Origin: Mya arenaria | Lineage: Eukaryota > Mollusca > Bivalvia > Myida > Myidae | Assembly: GCF_026914265.1 (NCBI RefSeq) | Contig: NC_069125.1 | Coordinates: forward strand, 9,093,117-9,157,116 | Length of the DNA stretch: 64,000 nucleotides | Reading direction: 5' to 3' | Shown here: piece after piece, positions 46,380 to 59,401 of the stretch | How the letters are laid out: every line of letters begins with the position of its first letter | How positions within the stretch are numbered: the first letter of the stretch is position 1 | Position numbers and translations under genes: made by a program | Notes under the pieces: model-generated | What the model saw: only the letters and a program-made list of their open reading frames with translations | Database searches by the model: none | Told to the model about the DNA's origin: nothing

Positions 46380-49300
46380 ATGAGGTCGACTTTTCTTTTA
46401 CCGAAAATTTGGATACTGTTTCTAGGTTGTTGTATATTGCCATCAGCCGAGCTAACAGCAGGTAGGGAATTTTATAAGCCAGAACTAATATCACTTATAC
46501 AGCAACGCAGTTGTGATTTAGTTTAGATGGTTAAGATAAAGCGTTGGATGTATCTAGTATAACAATTATAATGTGTTTGAATAATTTCAAAATAGACCAA
46601 AGGTCATAATATGAGGATAGAGCTGTTTGTATAGAGCAATGGATGAGGTTCCGGCCGATTAACTGCTTTAGTACAATAAAATGGTTCTCTCTAATAAAAG
46701 TTCCTGTTCCAGGAATCTTAACCATTGATTATTAGAACTAGACGAACTAAATTATAGATCGAACGTTTCTTAACATTAAGCGTAAATCTAATCAATCACA
46801 TGAAAAAAAAATCATTTCGACCATGTTGGACGTTGTTTTTTTGTGTGTTTTTTTCGAGTCAATTTGCAGTACTTAATGTGATTTTTAAGCAAATTAAACT
46901 ATGTCGCCATACCAGTACAAAGGGATAGGTGACAACCCACTGTTTAACTAATTGATACATCCATGCGCTTGATCATTTAGGTACATTTCCATTCATTAAA
47001 CATTTTTAGACGATCCAAGTAAAATTTCAGTGCCGTGGCCTTCGGGCACCTACGGACTTATCAAAACCCGTTTGGGATGTCCTGGCAATCAAGGCGACTG
47101 GCAGTCAGGCTGGAGATATCAGGATACCGAGGATAATGATCAGGCGAACAGCTTCAGTGACAACATCGAATTTTATCTGGCAGGTAAGGGGTTCTCTTCA
47201 TATTGGTCAGAAAACTTGAAAAACAGCTGTAATATTTTTTTCTGTAATAAATTGATGTTGTATATTAATTCAAACTTTCTCTATTAAAAAACATTCATTT
47301 TATTATCATTCTTAAATTATTGTATATTCAGGTGAATTTGGAGTCAACATCAAAACAGAATTCTGCATCAAGACTAGGGACAGTTTTACGCCAATTATGC
47401 CTATATGGCCAGATGGCTCATACTGTATTCTGAAATACAGTGCTTGCCTTTATGGTAGGTATTAAACTAATATATATTTGTAATACAATAGGTTAAAAGG
47501 CAGTATTTTGTTAAATTGTGAATCATTTCATTTTATTTTTAAATTTTATTCAGGGAATGAATAACAAGGTTTGAAATTGTTTCCAATGAAGAACAAAAGT
47601 AGAAAACAAGAAATTGGGTTAGAGCACAATGGGGCATTAACTTTAACGGAATCGTCGTTATTTCTACGCATCAATGGCCTTAGTTTCACGGAAACGATTA
47701 ACTGAAATACATGCATTATACAAACTACACTTAATCAAACAAGTGTTTCGTAACCTTTATATAATCTGTTATCGTTCATTAACTTGTGAACATTGCTATT
47801 TAGAATAGTAAGTATGGAGTTTTTATTGCCTAACATAATTTTAAAGTAATCGTATCACCGCTATGAAACCGCTTTCTCATAAGCATATCATATGATTCAG
47901 TTTTCATATATCATTCTTTTTTGTCTTGGTTGTAATGCGATGTTTAGCTTGGGTTGAAAGGTGATCAGAGGTATCAGGGGCGGTTCCAGGATTTTGGGTT
48001 AGGGGGGGGGGGCGTAACTTTTAATCACTCTAAAGGTTGCACTAGCAGATCCAGGGGCATACCTATAGTTCTAATATCATAACGAGGTTTCTATTAGGAC
48101 GACTAAGTGGCTTATATAATTTGTATATTTTCGTTAAGCGGAAAAAACGAGGGAAGATACATGTATAATTGTGAACCCATGTTCAGATACTTTTACTATT
48201 CAACATATTCTAAGTGCATAGCTATCTATGTGTATCTATTCGCACAATGGATCTATCAGTAGCATGCGCCTAGGATATTTCCTGGCGTAGATGTTCACAA
48301 TTTCCTCAATATCCAATTTTATGTTTGTATGGGTTTTACGGCGCATCAACATGATCATGTTATATAGTGCCGAATTATTACAGTAAGGGAAGGCGGGAAC
48401 GTTTAAATTGCGTGCACTCTGTGTTGTGTACGAGTACATCTCAAAAGGCAATGTTGTATAAAGATACGCGAGCGAAGAAAAAATAGGAAAATATAGTATA
48501 TTTTATTGTTTCCATACCAAAGAACATGTAAGCTCCGGGAATTTTAGGGGGGCGTGCGCCGGGTGCGCCCCCCCCCCCCCCCTGGATCCGCTAGTGGGTA
48601 TCTTTTATAATTTTCAGTCTTACAGAGACTGAGGCCAGAAGTCCTGAATTTAAACATAGTTTTAAACGTGTGACTACTGGGCTTGTCCATCGGTGCGGTG
48701 CTCTAGTTGTTAAATCAAACAGTTTCTTTGCTTCTATTAGTATTTTAGCCCAAAAGCCTATAAGCTTTGTCGCCGAATTTATAAACGCCCTTGAGTTTGA
48801 AGGGTTTGGTGTGAATTATTTTCAAACTTTATAATAATTGATTTATTTTACCTACATATAAAAACAAACTCCAAGCAGCAACTAGCAAGCAGATATTAAT
48901 TAAAAAGGAATTTCTAGTCTAAGATAAGTGTGACTAAGGCTTACGGCATACTATAGCATTTTATGTTGACATATTTCTCCAAATATGTGAACAATAGAGC
49001 TCTTATTTCAACTTGTGATGATGTTGTTTCATTGTTACAAGTGTAGTGTATTTCACACGGTTATGTTTTACGATGTCTGACCCTTAAACATGCATGTGCA
49101 TCACGTATTTTTCTAGGAATACCATCAATGTAGATAGTTATAGAAATCATCGCAGTTATAGTGAATACCAAGTTAAGTTCGTGTGCCTATCGATGAGTTT
49201 AAGAAGCCTTGATTAGAAAAAAAATATCTAGTTAAGAGTTACATTAAGTAAAAACTTTCGGACTGAATAAATTGCCACTTTTTAAACTTAGATTTCCAGG

Positions 49301-50915
49301 ATGGGTATATTTACTGGGACGATGAAGATACCGAGAACCGTAACGATAAATGGGGCATTCTGCCAGATGGGATTTATAACGGAAACACTCGCATCAGTTA
49401 CTGCTGCAGGTACGCTGTTTACGTTTCACACTATACTTCAAATGCATATATCAGTTGAAATGCTTCTTTCACGAGTTCTTATTATGTTTGGTACAACGCG
49501 GATTTATGGAGTCAGAGACACGCACATGTGAACAAATCTCACATAACACATATCATAACAGTGACTTCATAACCGTCTTCGAACCTATGAAACAAAATAT
49601 AGACTTATTATTCGTACAAACTTGTTTTTCGCAAGAAATATTGCATTCACAGTGATCAACCTTTCTTTCTATTTGATGTTTTTTTTCAGTAATGGCGTAT
49701 CATAAAAATGGCAAACTCACTGCTGAAAACAGTATAAATATAATGCTTCTGACATTTTAGACCGTTTTTAAACAACAACACACATAGTGCTGAGCAGAAA
49801 ACCCAAAGAAGCCATTCTAATATCACGTCAACAAGTTATTTTGGGGCTATTCAAATGCGACTTTATCCTTCTTTAAAGCACGTTATGATAATATAAATGT
49901 TTGTTTTATTTTACATAGTAATATTTTATTTCAATGAGTGAGCGCCAAAAGTAATATTTCACGAGATGTTATGAACATTTATCCTCTATGTATAACATAT
50001 ATGTGATTCTTATACGCCAATATAACAAAACAGATCAATGGCTGCTTCACCAGACATAGTAGATAATAAAGAGAAATCGCCAAGAGCAGCCATCATGGAA
50101 ATAAAATAAAAAAGCTGAACGTAAACTGCTAAGCATTACCTATGCCAGAAGTATGTTATTCCAATTAAGCTGTAAAAATAAATAACGCTTTAGGTACGGT
50201 CTATATTGATGAACCGGTTATTAAGAGACCCGGGTTCGATCCGCGCTTCGGTGGCTATTTTTTCTCAGAGAATGTACTAGATATAATTCCTGGGAGGTGT
50301 CTCTGATAATATATTACGGATATAATTATATTGTTACGTTCGCGTACTAGCGGAATCGGGGGAGAGGGGGGGGGGCAGAATCTCCAAGCCTTTATTCAAA
50401 CACTTTAAAAAAAATATAATACGGCTATCAGGGAGGGGCGCTAGTAAACTACGCCCCTAACTACGCCCCCTTTAACGTCAAATCTTGGATCCGTCCCTGT
50501 TCATGAGCGTTAAAGCGACTACCTAACCAAAGCTCGATATGATATTCCTTTTAAATGTCAAGTTGCACGTACAGTTTTTACATTCGCATATGATTTGTTT
50601 AACATCTCGGGTAAAATACAAAATCTATCACGGAAGCCAAAACCTATTCTTTTAAATATAGATAATGATCCTTTTTATCATATTAACAGAAACGATGGGC
50701 CGAGTAGCACGGCAATTCTGTTACCGACAGACAGTCCGTTCGTCCTGATGCGCTTCGGAGGCACATGCCAGTCGGTGCAAGGAATGAGCGTGCGGGACTT
50801 GTACATTCGCTGGGATGACGAGGATGAGGACAACTCCGATTCAGCCGTCGGAATGCATCCAGACGACACTGGCCCTTATAATAATCACGAGTTGCATTTC
50901 TGTTACTACAACTAA
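46380..50915 (+). CDS. apextrin-3: secreted ApeC-only protein (5 exons)
   Basis: Exons 46380-46461, 47010-47183, 47332-47454, 49292-49409 and 50690-50915 use the same phases as apextrin-2 and encode 240 residues. Residues 1-24 are a signal peptide (LPKIWILFLGCCILPS). ApeC motifs: VPWPSGTYGLIK, GCPGNQGDW, GWRYQDTEDND, EFCIKTRDS, WPDGSYCILKY, YIYWDDEDTENRND, YCCR, PFVLMRFGGTCQ, WDDEDEDN, HELHFCYY. The frame stops directly after CYYN; apextrin-1 and -2 go on for about nine more residues ending in IIG, and that tail is still readable downstream in the same frame here. So a recent nonsense change has trimmed a non-core tail. Intron 3 holds a dispersed repeat (47984-48597). AATAAA follows at 51055. 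Confidence 0.88.
47984..48597. mobile_element. dispersed repeat with GGGGCGG-TTCCAGGA / CCTGGATCCGC ends
   Basis: The left end AGGGGCGGTTCCAGGA and the right end CCTGGATCCGCTAGTGGG are imperfect inverted copies, with G-run and C-run next to them. It lies in intron 3 of apextrin-3 and is absent from intron 3 of apextrin-2, so it was inserted after duplication. No coding part seen. Confidence 0.55.
50200..50300 (+). mobile_element. possible tRNA-derived SINE relic
   Basis: GGGTTCGATCC at 50232-50242 is a perfect B box; a weak A box (TTGATGAACCGG) lies about 26 bases upstream. Located in apextrin-3 intron 4. Confidence 0.35.
50340..50510. repeat. dispersed repeat fragment in apextrin-3 intron 4
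   Basis: Partner of 42155-42270, same family as 47984-48597 by its G-run and CTTGGATCCG end. Confidence 0.5.
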
Positions 50916-51054
50916 TGGGGTCACGGGTTTATCATAGGATAATACTTGACATAGTTGGCATTTGACTCACAGGGTGTTTGTGAAAGACCAAAACCTGATT
51001 GTATGACCGCATGTATCCTCTTCACATTTTGATTAACAAAATACCCTTAAAATC

Positions 51055-51060
51055 AATAAA
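51055..51060 (+). terminator. poly(A) signal of apextrin-3
   Basis: AATAAA 140 bases after the stop, in the block homologous to the apextrin-2 3' UTR. Confidence 0.5.
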
Positions 51061-52384
51061 CTTTGATTGTTAATTCTTTGTTATGAATGCTTCAGAATTT
51101 AATAAATTAATATTGCATATAATGTTTTAGTTCGTAACACTATAGCATATTGAGTTTTAGAACACGTAGTCAGACATATGTATCAGAAGATGCACCTTTC
51201 GAAAAGTACCATTCTCAACCCGTTATGATCAGTATCAGTAACATGAAAACCTTGTCCTTTGCTATGCTCCCCTGTAAAGAGAACTATATTTATTTTGTAT
51301 TTGCATTACGTCTAAGTTAAACGTCGGCATCCAAAACCTCCTAACCATTTATGACCAATAAAACTCACAACATAATACAAAGTATAAAATCTTACACCCC
51401 TGATTTGTCCATAATACAATAGAAAAATCAGGGCCAGAAGCCAACATTTTAACTATGATTTTTTTAAATAGACATAATGTTCACTAACAAAAAAAGATAC
51501 TTAGCGATACAAACACAACACCACCGACACCATTGTCTTCGTTTCAATACAACAACAACATATTTCTTCAGGTGCGAGTCGCTACTGTGGGTTTGCAAAT
51601 AATGAAAAGACACATAAGAAGTTAACACAGTAGGGACTTGGATAGACATTAATATATAAAAGAAAACCTTAAAGCAGTCATTTTATACATTTCACATATA
51701 ACTTGAGGCGTATGTAGCTGAGCCTGTAACCTGCCCTATTTTGGCGGGATTCCTCCTCACGGTCTGACAGTGAAATGCTGTGCACTCCGATACGTTGCCT
51801 GGTCCACAGATATACACTTGGACAATATGCCAATCTGTCAGGCTGAATAAGACATTTTTTCTTCAATGTTATTAAGATGAAACATAATCTGTATGTAGAG
51901 AACAACTGCCAATGACAGAAAGTTACGACGAGGATATTTGATAATATAAAACAATGTTTATATGTTTGTGACAGCGTCTTTCCTGCTCTTCAAAGGTGAC
52001 GCTAATTTCAAGGACTTTAGTGGCTTCGTCATCATTTTTTTAAGCCAGTGGTAAAATTACGGTAAATGTAATAATACAAACTGTTCATGTCATTAGAATA
52101 GCGATATAGAAACAACAAAGGGGATTCAATTTACGAGACTCAATAATATTATAAGATCGGGTATATGAAAATAAGAAACATTAGCAAAATTAGCTATTAA
52201 TTATCATGAACAACAAACATACAAAATATAACAAAACATAACAATGAATTGAAGACATGAAAAAAAAAAAAAACATATAGTTTTAAAACTGATACATATT
52301 GAAAAGTTATTCACAAAAAAAAACATTTCTAAGTATATTCAAGGAGACAATTACAAAAAGTGAGATGCATTCAGGAACTTACAT

Positions 52385-52665
52385 AAGAGGGGGCGTAACT
52401 TATGGGCGCAAACTTTTGAATTGCGTCCCTCCCCCAGAACCGAAATTAATTTGGTTTAAAGTGTTGGCAGGGAAGTTTTTGGGGTACACTATCAAGACAA
52501 TGTTAACGACTTCTAGTCCGAAATTATGCATTTTGGCCGTATATTATTAATATGTTCTTTTTATTAATATGTTCTACTTTTTTGAAAAAACAACAAAAAA
52601 ACTTGACGGTTTAGGGGTGGGGTTGGGCGCCGGGTCCCTGGATCTGCATGTGGGATTAGAACACT
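52385..52665. mobile_element. dispersed GGGGGCGTAACTT repeat
   Basis: Same family as 33846-34240: GGGGGCGTAACTTATGGG at the left, GTGTTGGCAGGGAAG inside, GACTTCTAGTCC, and CCCTGGATCTGC at the right. Confidence 0.5.
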
Positions 52666-53179
52666 ACATACAATGAGTGCATCAACCAGGTGTACGGCCA
52701 GTCCACACACGCACGGTTCTATTGGTTGATATTCCATAGTAAAATGGTTATTTCCTTCAAGAGTATGAATTGAGGATACACACAGTATGCATTTTAAACA
52801 GCAATGTAGTATTAATTTACATGGGAATAACAGCTTGGTATAGTAATGAGTAATTGCTTGCTAAATTAACATCTTTGGAAAGTATTTCCAAAATAAACTT
52901 TGTTAGGTTAAACATATTTTATTTTACGTAAATATGACACATTCAAACAGTGTATGACTTAATATACCGCTCACAGGATATATTGCATCGGATTAAAACA
53001 AAATCGGAGCTTATAATGTGTCTTCCCGGATTTACCAGCACTAATAAACGATAGAAGGAACACCTTAAAAGATGTCTGTATGAGTAAGTAGTCGATATGT
53101 TAAAAATATTTAATGATGATACTATTATAATGCTATGCTTTATATTTAGACTGGGAGATTGATCGAGCCATGAGTTAAA

Positions 53180-53310
53180 AATATTAAAGGAACATATTAG
53201 AAATCATCGTGGATATAACAATTACCGAGTAAAGTTCGTGTTCCTATCAACGAAATTTTAAAAGTAATGTTAAGTAAAAACTTCCGGACAAAAAATAAAC
53301 TGAATAAATG
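53180..53310 (+). pseudogene. fragment of apextrin intron 3
   Basis: TATTAGAAATCATCGTGGATATAAC... matches 39658-39805, the 3' part of apextrin-2 intron 3, with the same order of blocks up to CTGAATAAATG. The exon that should follow is missing. It shows a third plus-strand apextrin fragment inside the ASPDH-C intron. Confidence 0.65.
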
Positions 53311-53856
53311 CCAGGGAGGGAAACCAGAGATAAAGGAGGGAGAAATGAAAGTTGGGTACACACCAAATGGAGAAGGGGACAGTTTAGATAATCAAAAGCG
53401 TTTCGAATCCTTGATGAAATTCTGAAAAATAGTAAAATTCTGCAGTTGGTCTCGTGGTCGTGGGCATTTGTTTCCATCGAGAATGAATTCAACGTTTACT
53501 TCTGTAATTATTGACATGCCATGAATTAATGTTTTCTGATGTTAGAGTTTAAGGGACATTGCATAAGCAAATGAGTATTTTGTTCTTGCAGAAAAGGTTG
53601 TAGTTAAGGGCACTGCATTGAGTACGTAGTCTAAAATGGATGATCTGCAAAGAATATACCTAATTTATTATGCAATTTTAATATAACTAGATGTTGCTGA
53701 CAATTTCAAAAATAGTACCGTACAAAAAGATGGTTGCTCAAATAATTGGGTCAATCCCTTCCTACAGTAAACCATCCAAATGTTTGCCCGGCCACCGTCC
53801 TGACAATATAAGCATCTTCCACTGTGTAAGAATATAGAGTTAATACATCTTTTTGA

Positions 53857-53957
53857 GGTTGTTACCGTCTGCAAAGGCCCGCTAAACGGTTTACAGCCCG
53901 AGTGCATAGCACGTGGGTTGTAAACTATTCTAAGGGCCTTTGTAGATGGTAACGACC
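53857..53957. repeat. fold-back hairpin, 49-base arms
   Basis: Arms 53857-53905 and 53909-53957 pair with roughly ten mismatches around a 3-base loop (ATA). Cores: GGTTGTTACC with GGTAACGACC and GCAAAGGCCC with GGGCCTTTGT. Confidence 0.8.
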
Positions 53958-56900
53958 GAAAAAAGGTTTTATTATCGCTATTATTGCATAAAATTACACC
54001 CTGAGTAACTTTTGTGTTAAAAAAGATGTTAAATGTCACGAAAATATAAAAACTGTTAGTTCAATATAACCTCAATAACAGGTACTTGTGTGACGTCATG
54101 AGTGTTGTCATTAAAATAGTATGCATTAAGCTCAATTAGGGCCGCAACATAACTAGACAGTTGCATTTTTGTTTCGACGCCATATTTTTCAGTGTTCAGT
54201 CGATTGGAAAGTGTGTTTTTGTTTAGAAATTTACTGGATTACTTGGATTATTTGCACACAATACCTATCGGGTAATGGAATAAATATAATTTCCTTATTG
54301 AGTAAAACGAATTAGAAGGAAATTATTTTCCCTTGTTTATAATGAAATAACCGCCAGGTGGCGATTGATAAGCACGAGGAATTCGTGCGAATATGAATGT
54401 AAAGGCATTCAGCTTTTGGGAACTGATCCATTTACATCAATTCAGTTGATTGTTAAATTTTACAAGAAATTGTTTATTGGGATTTTTTTCTGTTACTTTG
54501 CAATTTCATCATATGAATGATAAATATGTTTTATCATGTAGTATACATTTGTATAACTTGATAAAGTACGTTTACATGAATCATAAAAATGATATGTTTT
54601 CTAAACATCTTTGTTAAGGGGCTTATGGGTGATAAGGCTCGACATCTAGTGGTACGAGACAAATCCTGTAAATCGGGATGACAAACGGACAGAGGTTTCT
54701 GAGTTTTCCCCAGTTTTTCCTCGGCCAGTCGACCACGTCTGTAAGATCCATTTTTGCCAGGCATGACGTTACCAAGACAATCATTGCTCATGCTGCTAGT
54801 TCATGATGTATGTGCTAATCGGTTTCCCAAGTGCTTCACTGAGACTTCAAAAATAATACCATTGAAAATTATTGATTTTGTTGTTCCGTATAGGATGTTA
54901 TAGAATGGTTTTCAGGGAATTACTGATATTTTCCTACTTTAACATTTAAATGTTTTGGCAACTAATTTGAACCGGAAAAAATGTTAAAATATTTTGGATA
55001 AAATGTACAGCATCTTCAGGATCAGAGAAAAGTATTTAAAAACTCTTCTTTGTTCATTACATACGAAGTAATGGAATCATGTCCATATGACTCGTTTGTT
55101 CTGAATAAAATCGACAGATATTACTTGGGAGGAGTTGAACGTTTATGACTTAATTTTGTGCTTTTAAAGCAAACAAATAGTCAAAACAACTGAAGAAAGT
55201 ACTATCTAGTAAACACACCTCAGCATGCCAGGAAAAGACAACTCAGAAGAAAATAGGTAAGATAAATGTGGTTAATTTCTTTTCTTCAATAAGCGTATAA
55301 AGCTACATATAGTGAAATATGTTTTTTTGCAAAAGATTGCATCGTTGACCCACTTTCGGTCAGAAACCAGGTCGCTCAGTCTCCATTGTTATGATACGGG
55401 CCGTGATAGCGCTTATGTGAAAGAAAAGCTGGGCATTAACGGCACGTGAATTTACTAATAATGCACGTTTGCTACCGATTTGCTTAAATAATTTAAACTT
55501 TATGGAGAGCACTTCTTACCATACCTTGTTAGTCTTGCCATTAAATATAAGATCTTATTGAAATGAGTATCAGTTTGTATTCCACGAAACTCGTAAAGCT
55601 ACATTGAATAGAAGAAATGCATAATTACTCTATAAACAAGCATTGATGTAAATATAATTAATACACTGTATCGATGAAAATCGAACGAAGCGAGACAACT
55701 TGGGAATACGACCGGATATTTGACCCTGGTATAGCACTTTGCATATTGATGGTTTTCTAAGAACTTCATCCTCAGCCTAATCGTTTCTAAGAATTGTGTG
55801 GACGTTTTTTAACCAGTAAGGCTACATTGATGATTAAATGTACGTATATCCTATATCGGAACAGACACATCGCTGAAGCGGCGCTTCCCAAAAATAACGT
55901 CGTGTGTCGAAAGGTCGGAAGATGCCCTTCCCGTGAGCCAATAATAATAGGTTCAAAAATGGCAAGAGAGCTCCAAAAGAGTCTCCAAGTATTTCTCGAA
56001 AATGTGGCTATATTGACTTATTATTTGGAAATGCTAGTCATTTAATTATCGTTATCTATGTGATTTGCGATAATTAAAGTTGAATCCGGCATACCAAACC
56101 TCGGCATCCGGAAAACAGACTTAAATGGACCGGAGTCCATCTAACCGAAGGGGTTCAAATAATTTGGAAATGTTATTTGTATCCAGTTTACCGAGGTTGG
56201 GGTTTGAGTCGTGTGACTCCCCCATTGGGCGGTAAAAGATTTCAGATATGACCCCGAAAAGAAGAAAAAGACACTTTTCAGAATAGCTCTATGAATAAAC
56301 CATTTGAAAACATATACCTGTAATGTTCCCCTGTCCGCCAACATTTTTGTCCTCTCCTCCCATCAATGCACCACTGCAATAAATTGGCTGCTGCCTTTAC
56401 TTTCTGCTCTGTCTCTATATCTGCCATAACTGTCTGCGAGCCTATCTGATTTATTATTAACTAAAATAATCAACGCAGAAATAAATAATTTTCTGAAACG
56501 TTTACTGTATAATAGTATTATGGAAAACACATATACCTTTACCTGTTCAAATATTTATTGTATGAAGGCCTCCCGCTCATATACAGATATGCATACATAA
56601 ATACATATACACAACGTGGAGTTGACCAAGCATAGAATTCACAAATTATTAGTTGTTACTATGGCATCATACATGTTAATCAACTATTGATAAATTATCT
56701 CTAATTTTGTCTGCATAATACAAATACATAGCTAAGTTTTGCAAAACTTCTTCATTTTTTGTAGCTATTAATAGAAAGAACTTATGAATACTAGGGTAGA
56801 CACAATACTTAGATGGTATATACACTTCTCTTTTATCTCTATACACTGGACAATTGATACCAAAATGATACTCGCCCATAACAACATTTTTACAATATAA

Positions 56901-58425
56901 ACAAAATCTATGGTCCCTATCAATACCGGTACGCCTTCCTGTTTCAATAGCTAGGCGATGCGATGAACATCGAAAATTTGCTAAACATTTACGAAATTTA
57001 TCAACTGTAACACAGTTAACATAAAATTCTGCTTTTAAACACGATTTAATATATATGTAGAAGTTTCATATTCTCAGAGCAAGCTTGACTCCATAATTGT
57101 CGATGTTGATCTTTTAATCTCTTTACATATTCTGTAAAAAAAGCACTTTCATTTACTACATGCTGTGTCACCCAATATATTCAAAATCATTCCTAAGAAT
57201 TGAAGTCATTCCCCAAGTTTCAGCACCATATAACACTTTAGGTGATACTATTGTATCAAACAGTTTAAAAACACTGAAGACTTAACAAAAGGTAACGATG
57301 CAATGCCTTAAAAAAGACAATGTAAAGTTTTCTTATCTTTTAGAGCAGAATTCTCTGCCATTGTTTACCATGATAATGTACAGCTAAAATATAAACCAAC
57401 ATAAGTAAACCCTGATACAACATCTCTGTTTTCATTATTATATTTCTATTTTTCTCTATTTGCCAGCTGCCCACCTCTTCTAAAAACAACATTTTTTATT
57501 TAACTAGTATTAACTTGCAACTTAGTATCAGCACAAAATACGTTTAGCGCATTTAGTTTTTTTTGTAGACCTACCAATGTATCAGATAACAGAGCAACAT
57601 CATCTGCAAACAAAAGAAGAAACACTTAATTATCAGAAGAGGACAGCTGAACACCAAGCACACCATTTTGTTCAATATATACTATACAACTCATTAATAA
57701 AAATTGAGAACAATACTGGACTTAAATAACACCCCTGTCTTAAACCACTTGGACAACCAAAACACTGTTTTTCCATCCTTTAATCTAATACACATGTTGA
57801 CATCTTTATAAATTGACTGAATAGCATTCAAGTAACATATGACTTTTTACACTTTGTACTTAAATACTTTCTTATAACAGAATAAAACAACAAAAGCATT
57901 ATCTGTTGTATTATAACCATATCTAAATCCTGCTTGGGGGTCCGAGATGGAGCTATAAACTTGAGTATAGGAAACCTTCTATTCAAAATGCTTATATATA
58001 TATTTAGCTAAATACATGAACAACGGCTATACATCTGTAATTATCGGGATTATTACAACTTCCCTTTTTGTGCACTGGTATAATAATATATAGGATCCAG
58101 CTTCTCGGAAACTGACCTGATGTAAATATTTGGTTATAAATACGTAACATATGGCAATAAATAGAAAATACCATATTTAATATGTGCATGCACTAGCTCT
58201 CCGTCTGAAGCTTTAATTAACTTTAAGCATTTCCTGCCTTTATTACCTCATAAGATTCAATCCTGGAGTTTAAGATGACATTATCTACACCATCCACATC
58301 ATTAAAGAAGTTGTCAATAGGGGTTACATTTTCCGTGTCAGTGTCAGATTGAAATAAAGTCCTAAAATGCTGCAGCCATTCCTCGCCTTTTATATCAGGA
58401 TCAGTTCTTTGTCTGACAGTTATAG

Positions 58426-58568
58426 AGAATACTAGGTTAGTGCTGTGGATGGAGGAAGTTTATCTGGCAAGGCGGAGGAATTTATCGGGTGAGCCGAAGG
58501 CGAACCCGATAAAATCCGCAGCCGAGCCAGATAAACTTTCTCCACCCACGGCACTAACCTAGTATTCT
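58426..58568. repeat. fold-back hairpin, 65-base arms
   Basis: Arms 58426-58490 and 58504-58568 are inverted copies with about 8 mismatches around a 13-base loop. Outer ends are AGAATACTAGGTTAGTGC and GCACTAACCTAGTATTCT. It lies at the border of the TIR element inside the LINE; half-sites of the same motif occur at 33830-33849 and 34239-34256. Confidence 0.92.
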
Positions 58569-58569
58569 A

Positions 58570-59401
58570 TTTATCCTGTTACTTTGTTTAATTAAACACT
58601 ATAAAACCTTAAAATTAATAAGAATCTTTAAAAGTAAGGGGGGCAACTGTTTTTCCCTGTTGACGTCATCACACTCGGTATCCATGTTTAAATCGCCCCC
58701 AAAATAGTTCGTAAAACTGTTCAACTTTTTTAGTACGTTTATATTCAAAGTCATTGCATTTTAATACGTCAATATCAATTCAAAACATAAAAATACTTTT
58801 AAACGTGCATAAGCATGGATCAGTCTCTGAACATTATCTGATGATGTAACAATTATTCCGCAAGTCAGAGTACAGTACACAGGTCAAAATTCAAGATCAC
58901 GAGTGTTTACAAACAATCGCAACATATTAAATGGATTTAAATGATGTTGATAGTGTTGAATGATCATAACTGCACCGGCAAAGAGATCATTCATTTCTGT
59001 TGTAAGTGAGATTTTGTCATTCACCACAGAAATGGATTAAACTATCGACGAGTATCGTTGAATGCTGTTTCACAGTTTCCAGCATTTGCGGGTGGGGTAA
59101 GATTTTCACATCTCATGAAGATTTCAGGTCGATTGTTTTGCCAGTGTCATTATTTTGCATAATGATGGGACTTTATGGGCGAGTGATTGCTGAGGTCGGC
59201 TGTTAGTGGTCCATTGATAAGATACTGAAACGGCAGTTCTGCTTTTCTTCTGACATTGCAGAATATATAAAAGAAGTTCGTTTTCGCGGTCACATGACCA
59301 CCTGACTGTAGATAAACATCACGTGGTCTACTATCCTAATAAACTAAAGTTTACACGGCACCTTGTTATTGGACCGATTTGTATGCAGGTGACAGGATAA
59401 A
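58570..59401. mobile_element. 0.83-kb TIR element nested in the LINE
   Basis: The ends TTTATCCTGTTAC (58570-58582) and GTGACAGGATAAA (59389-59401) are inverted with one mismatch. No transposase frame. LINE protein similarity ends left of 58426 and resumes right of 59402, so this element together with the hairpin is one insertion into the LINE. Confidence 0.65.

Larger units (their letters stand above)
52170..55790. other. insertion-rich intron of ASPDH-C
   Basis: The matching intron of copy A is only about 420 bases. The extra DNA contains a dispersed repeat (52385-52665), a stray piece of apextrin intron 3 (53180-53310) and a hairpin (53857-53957). I see no gene. The minus-strand frame at 54791-54534 is open for 85 codons but resembles nothing I know. 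Confidence 0.5.

Noticed and set aside
54534-54791. 85-codon minus-strand frame with a Cys/His pair
   Set aside because: No recognised family, no splice context, inside a repeat-rich insert of a pseudogene intron.
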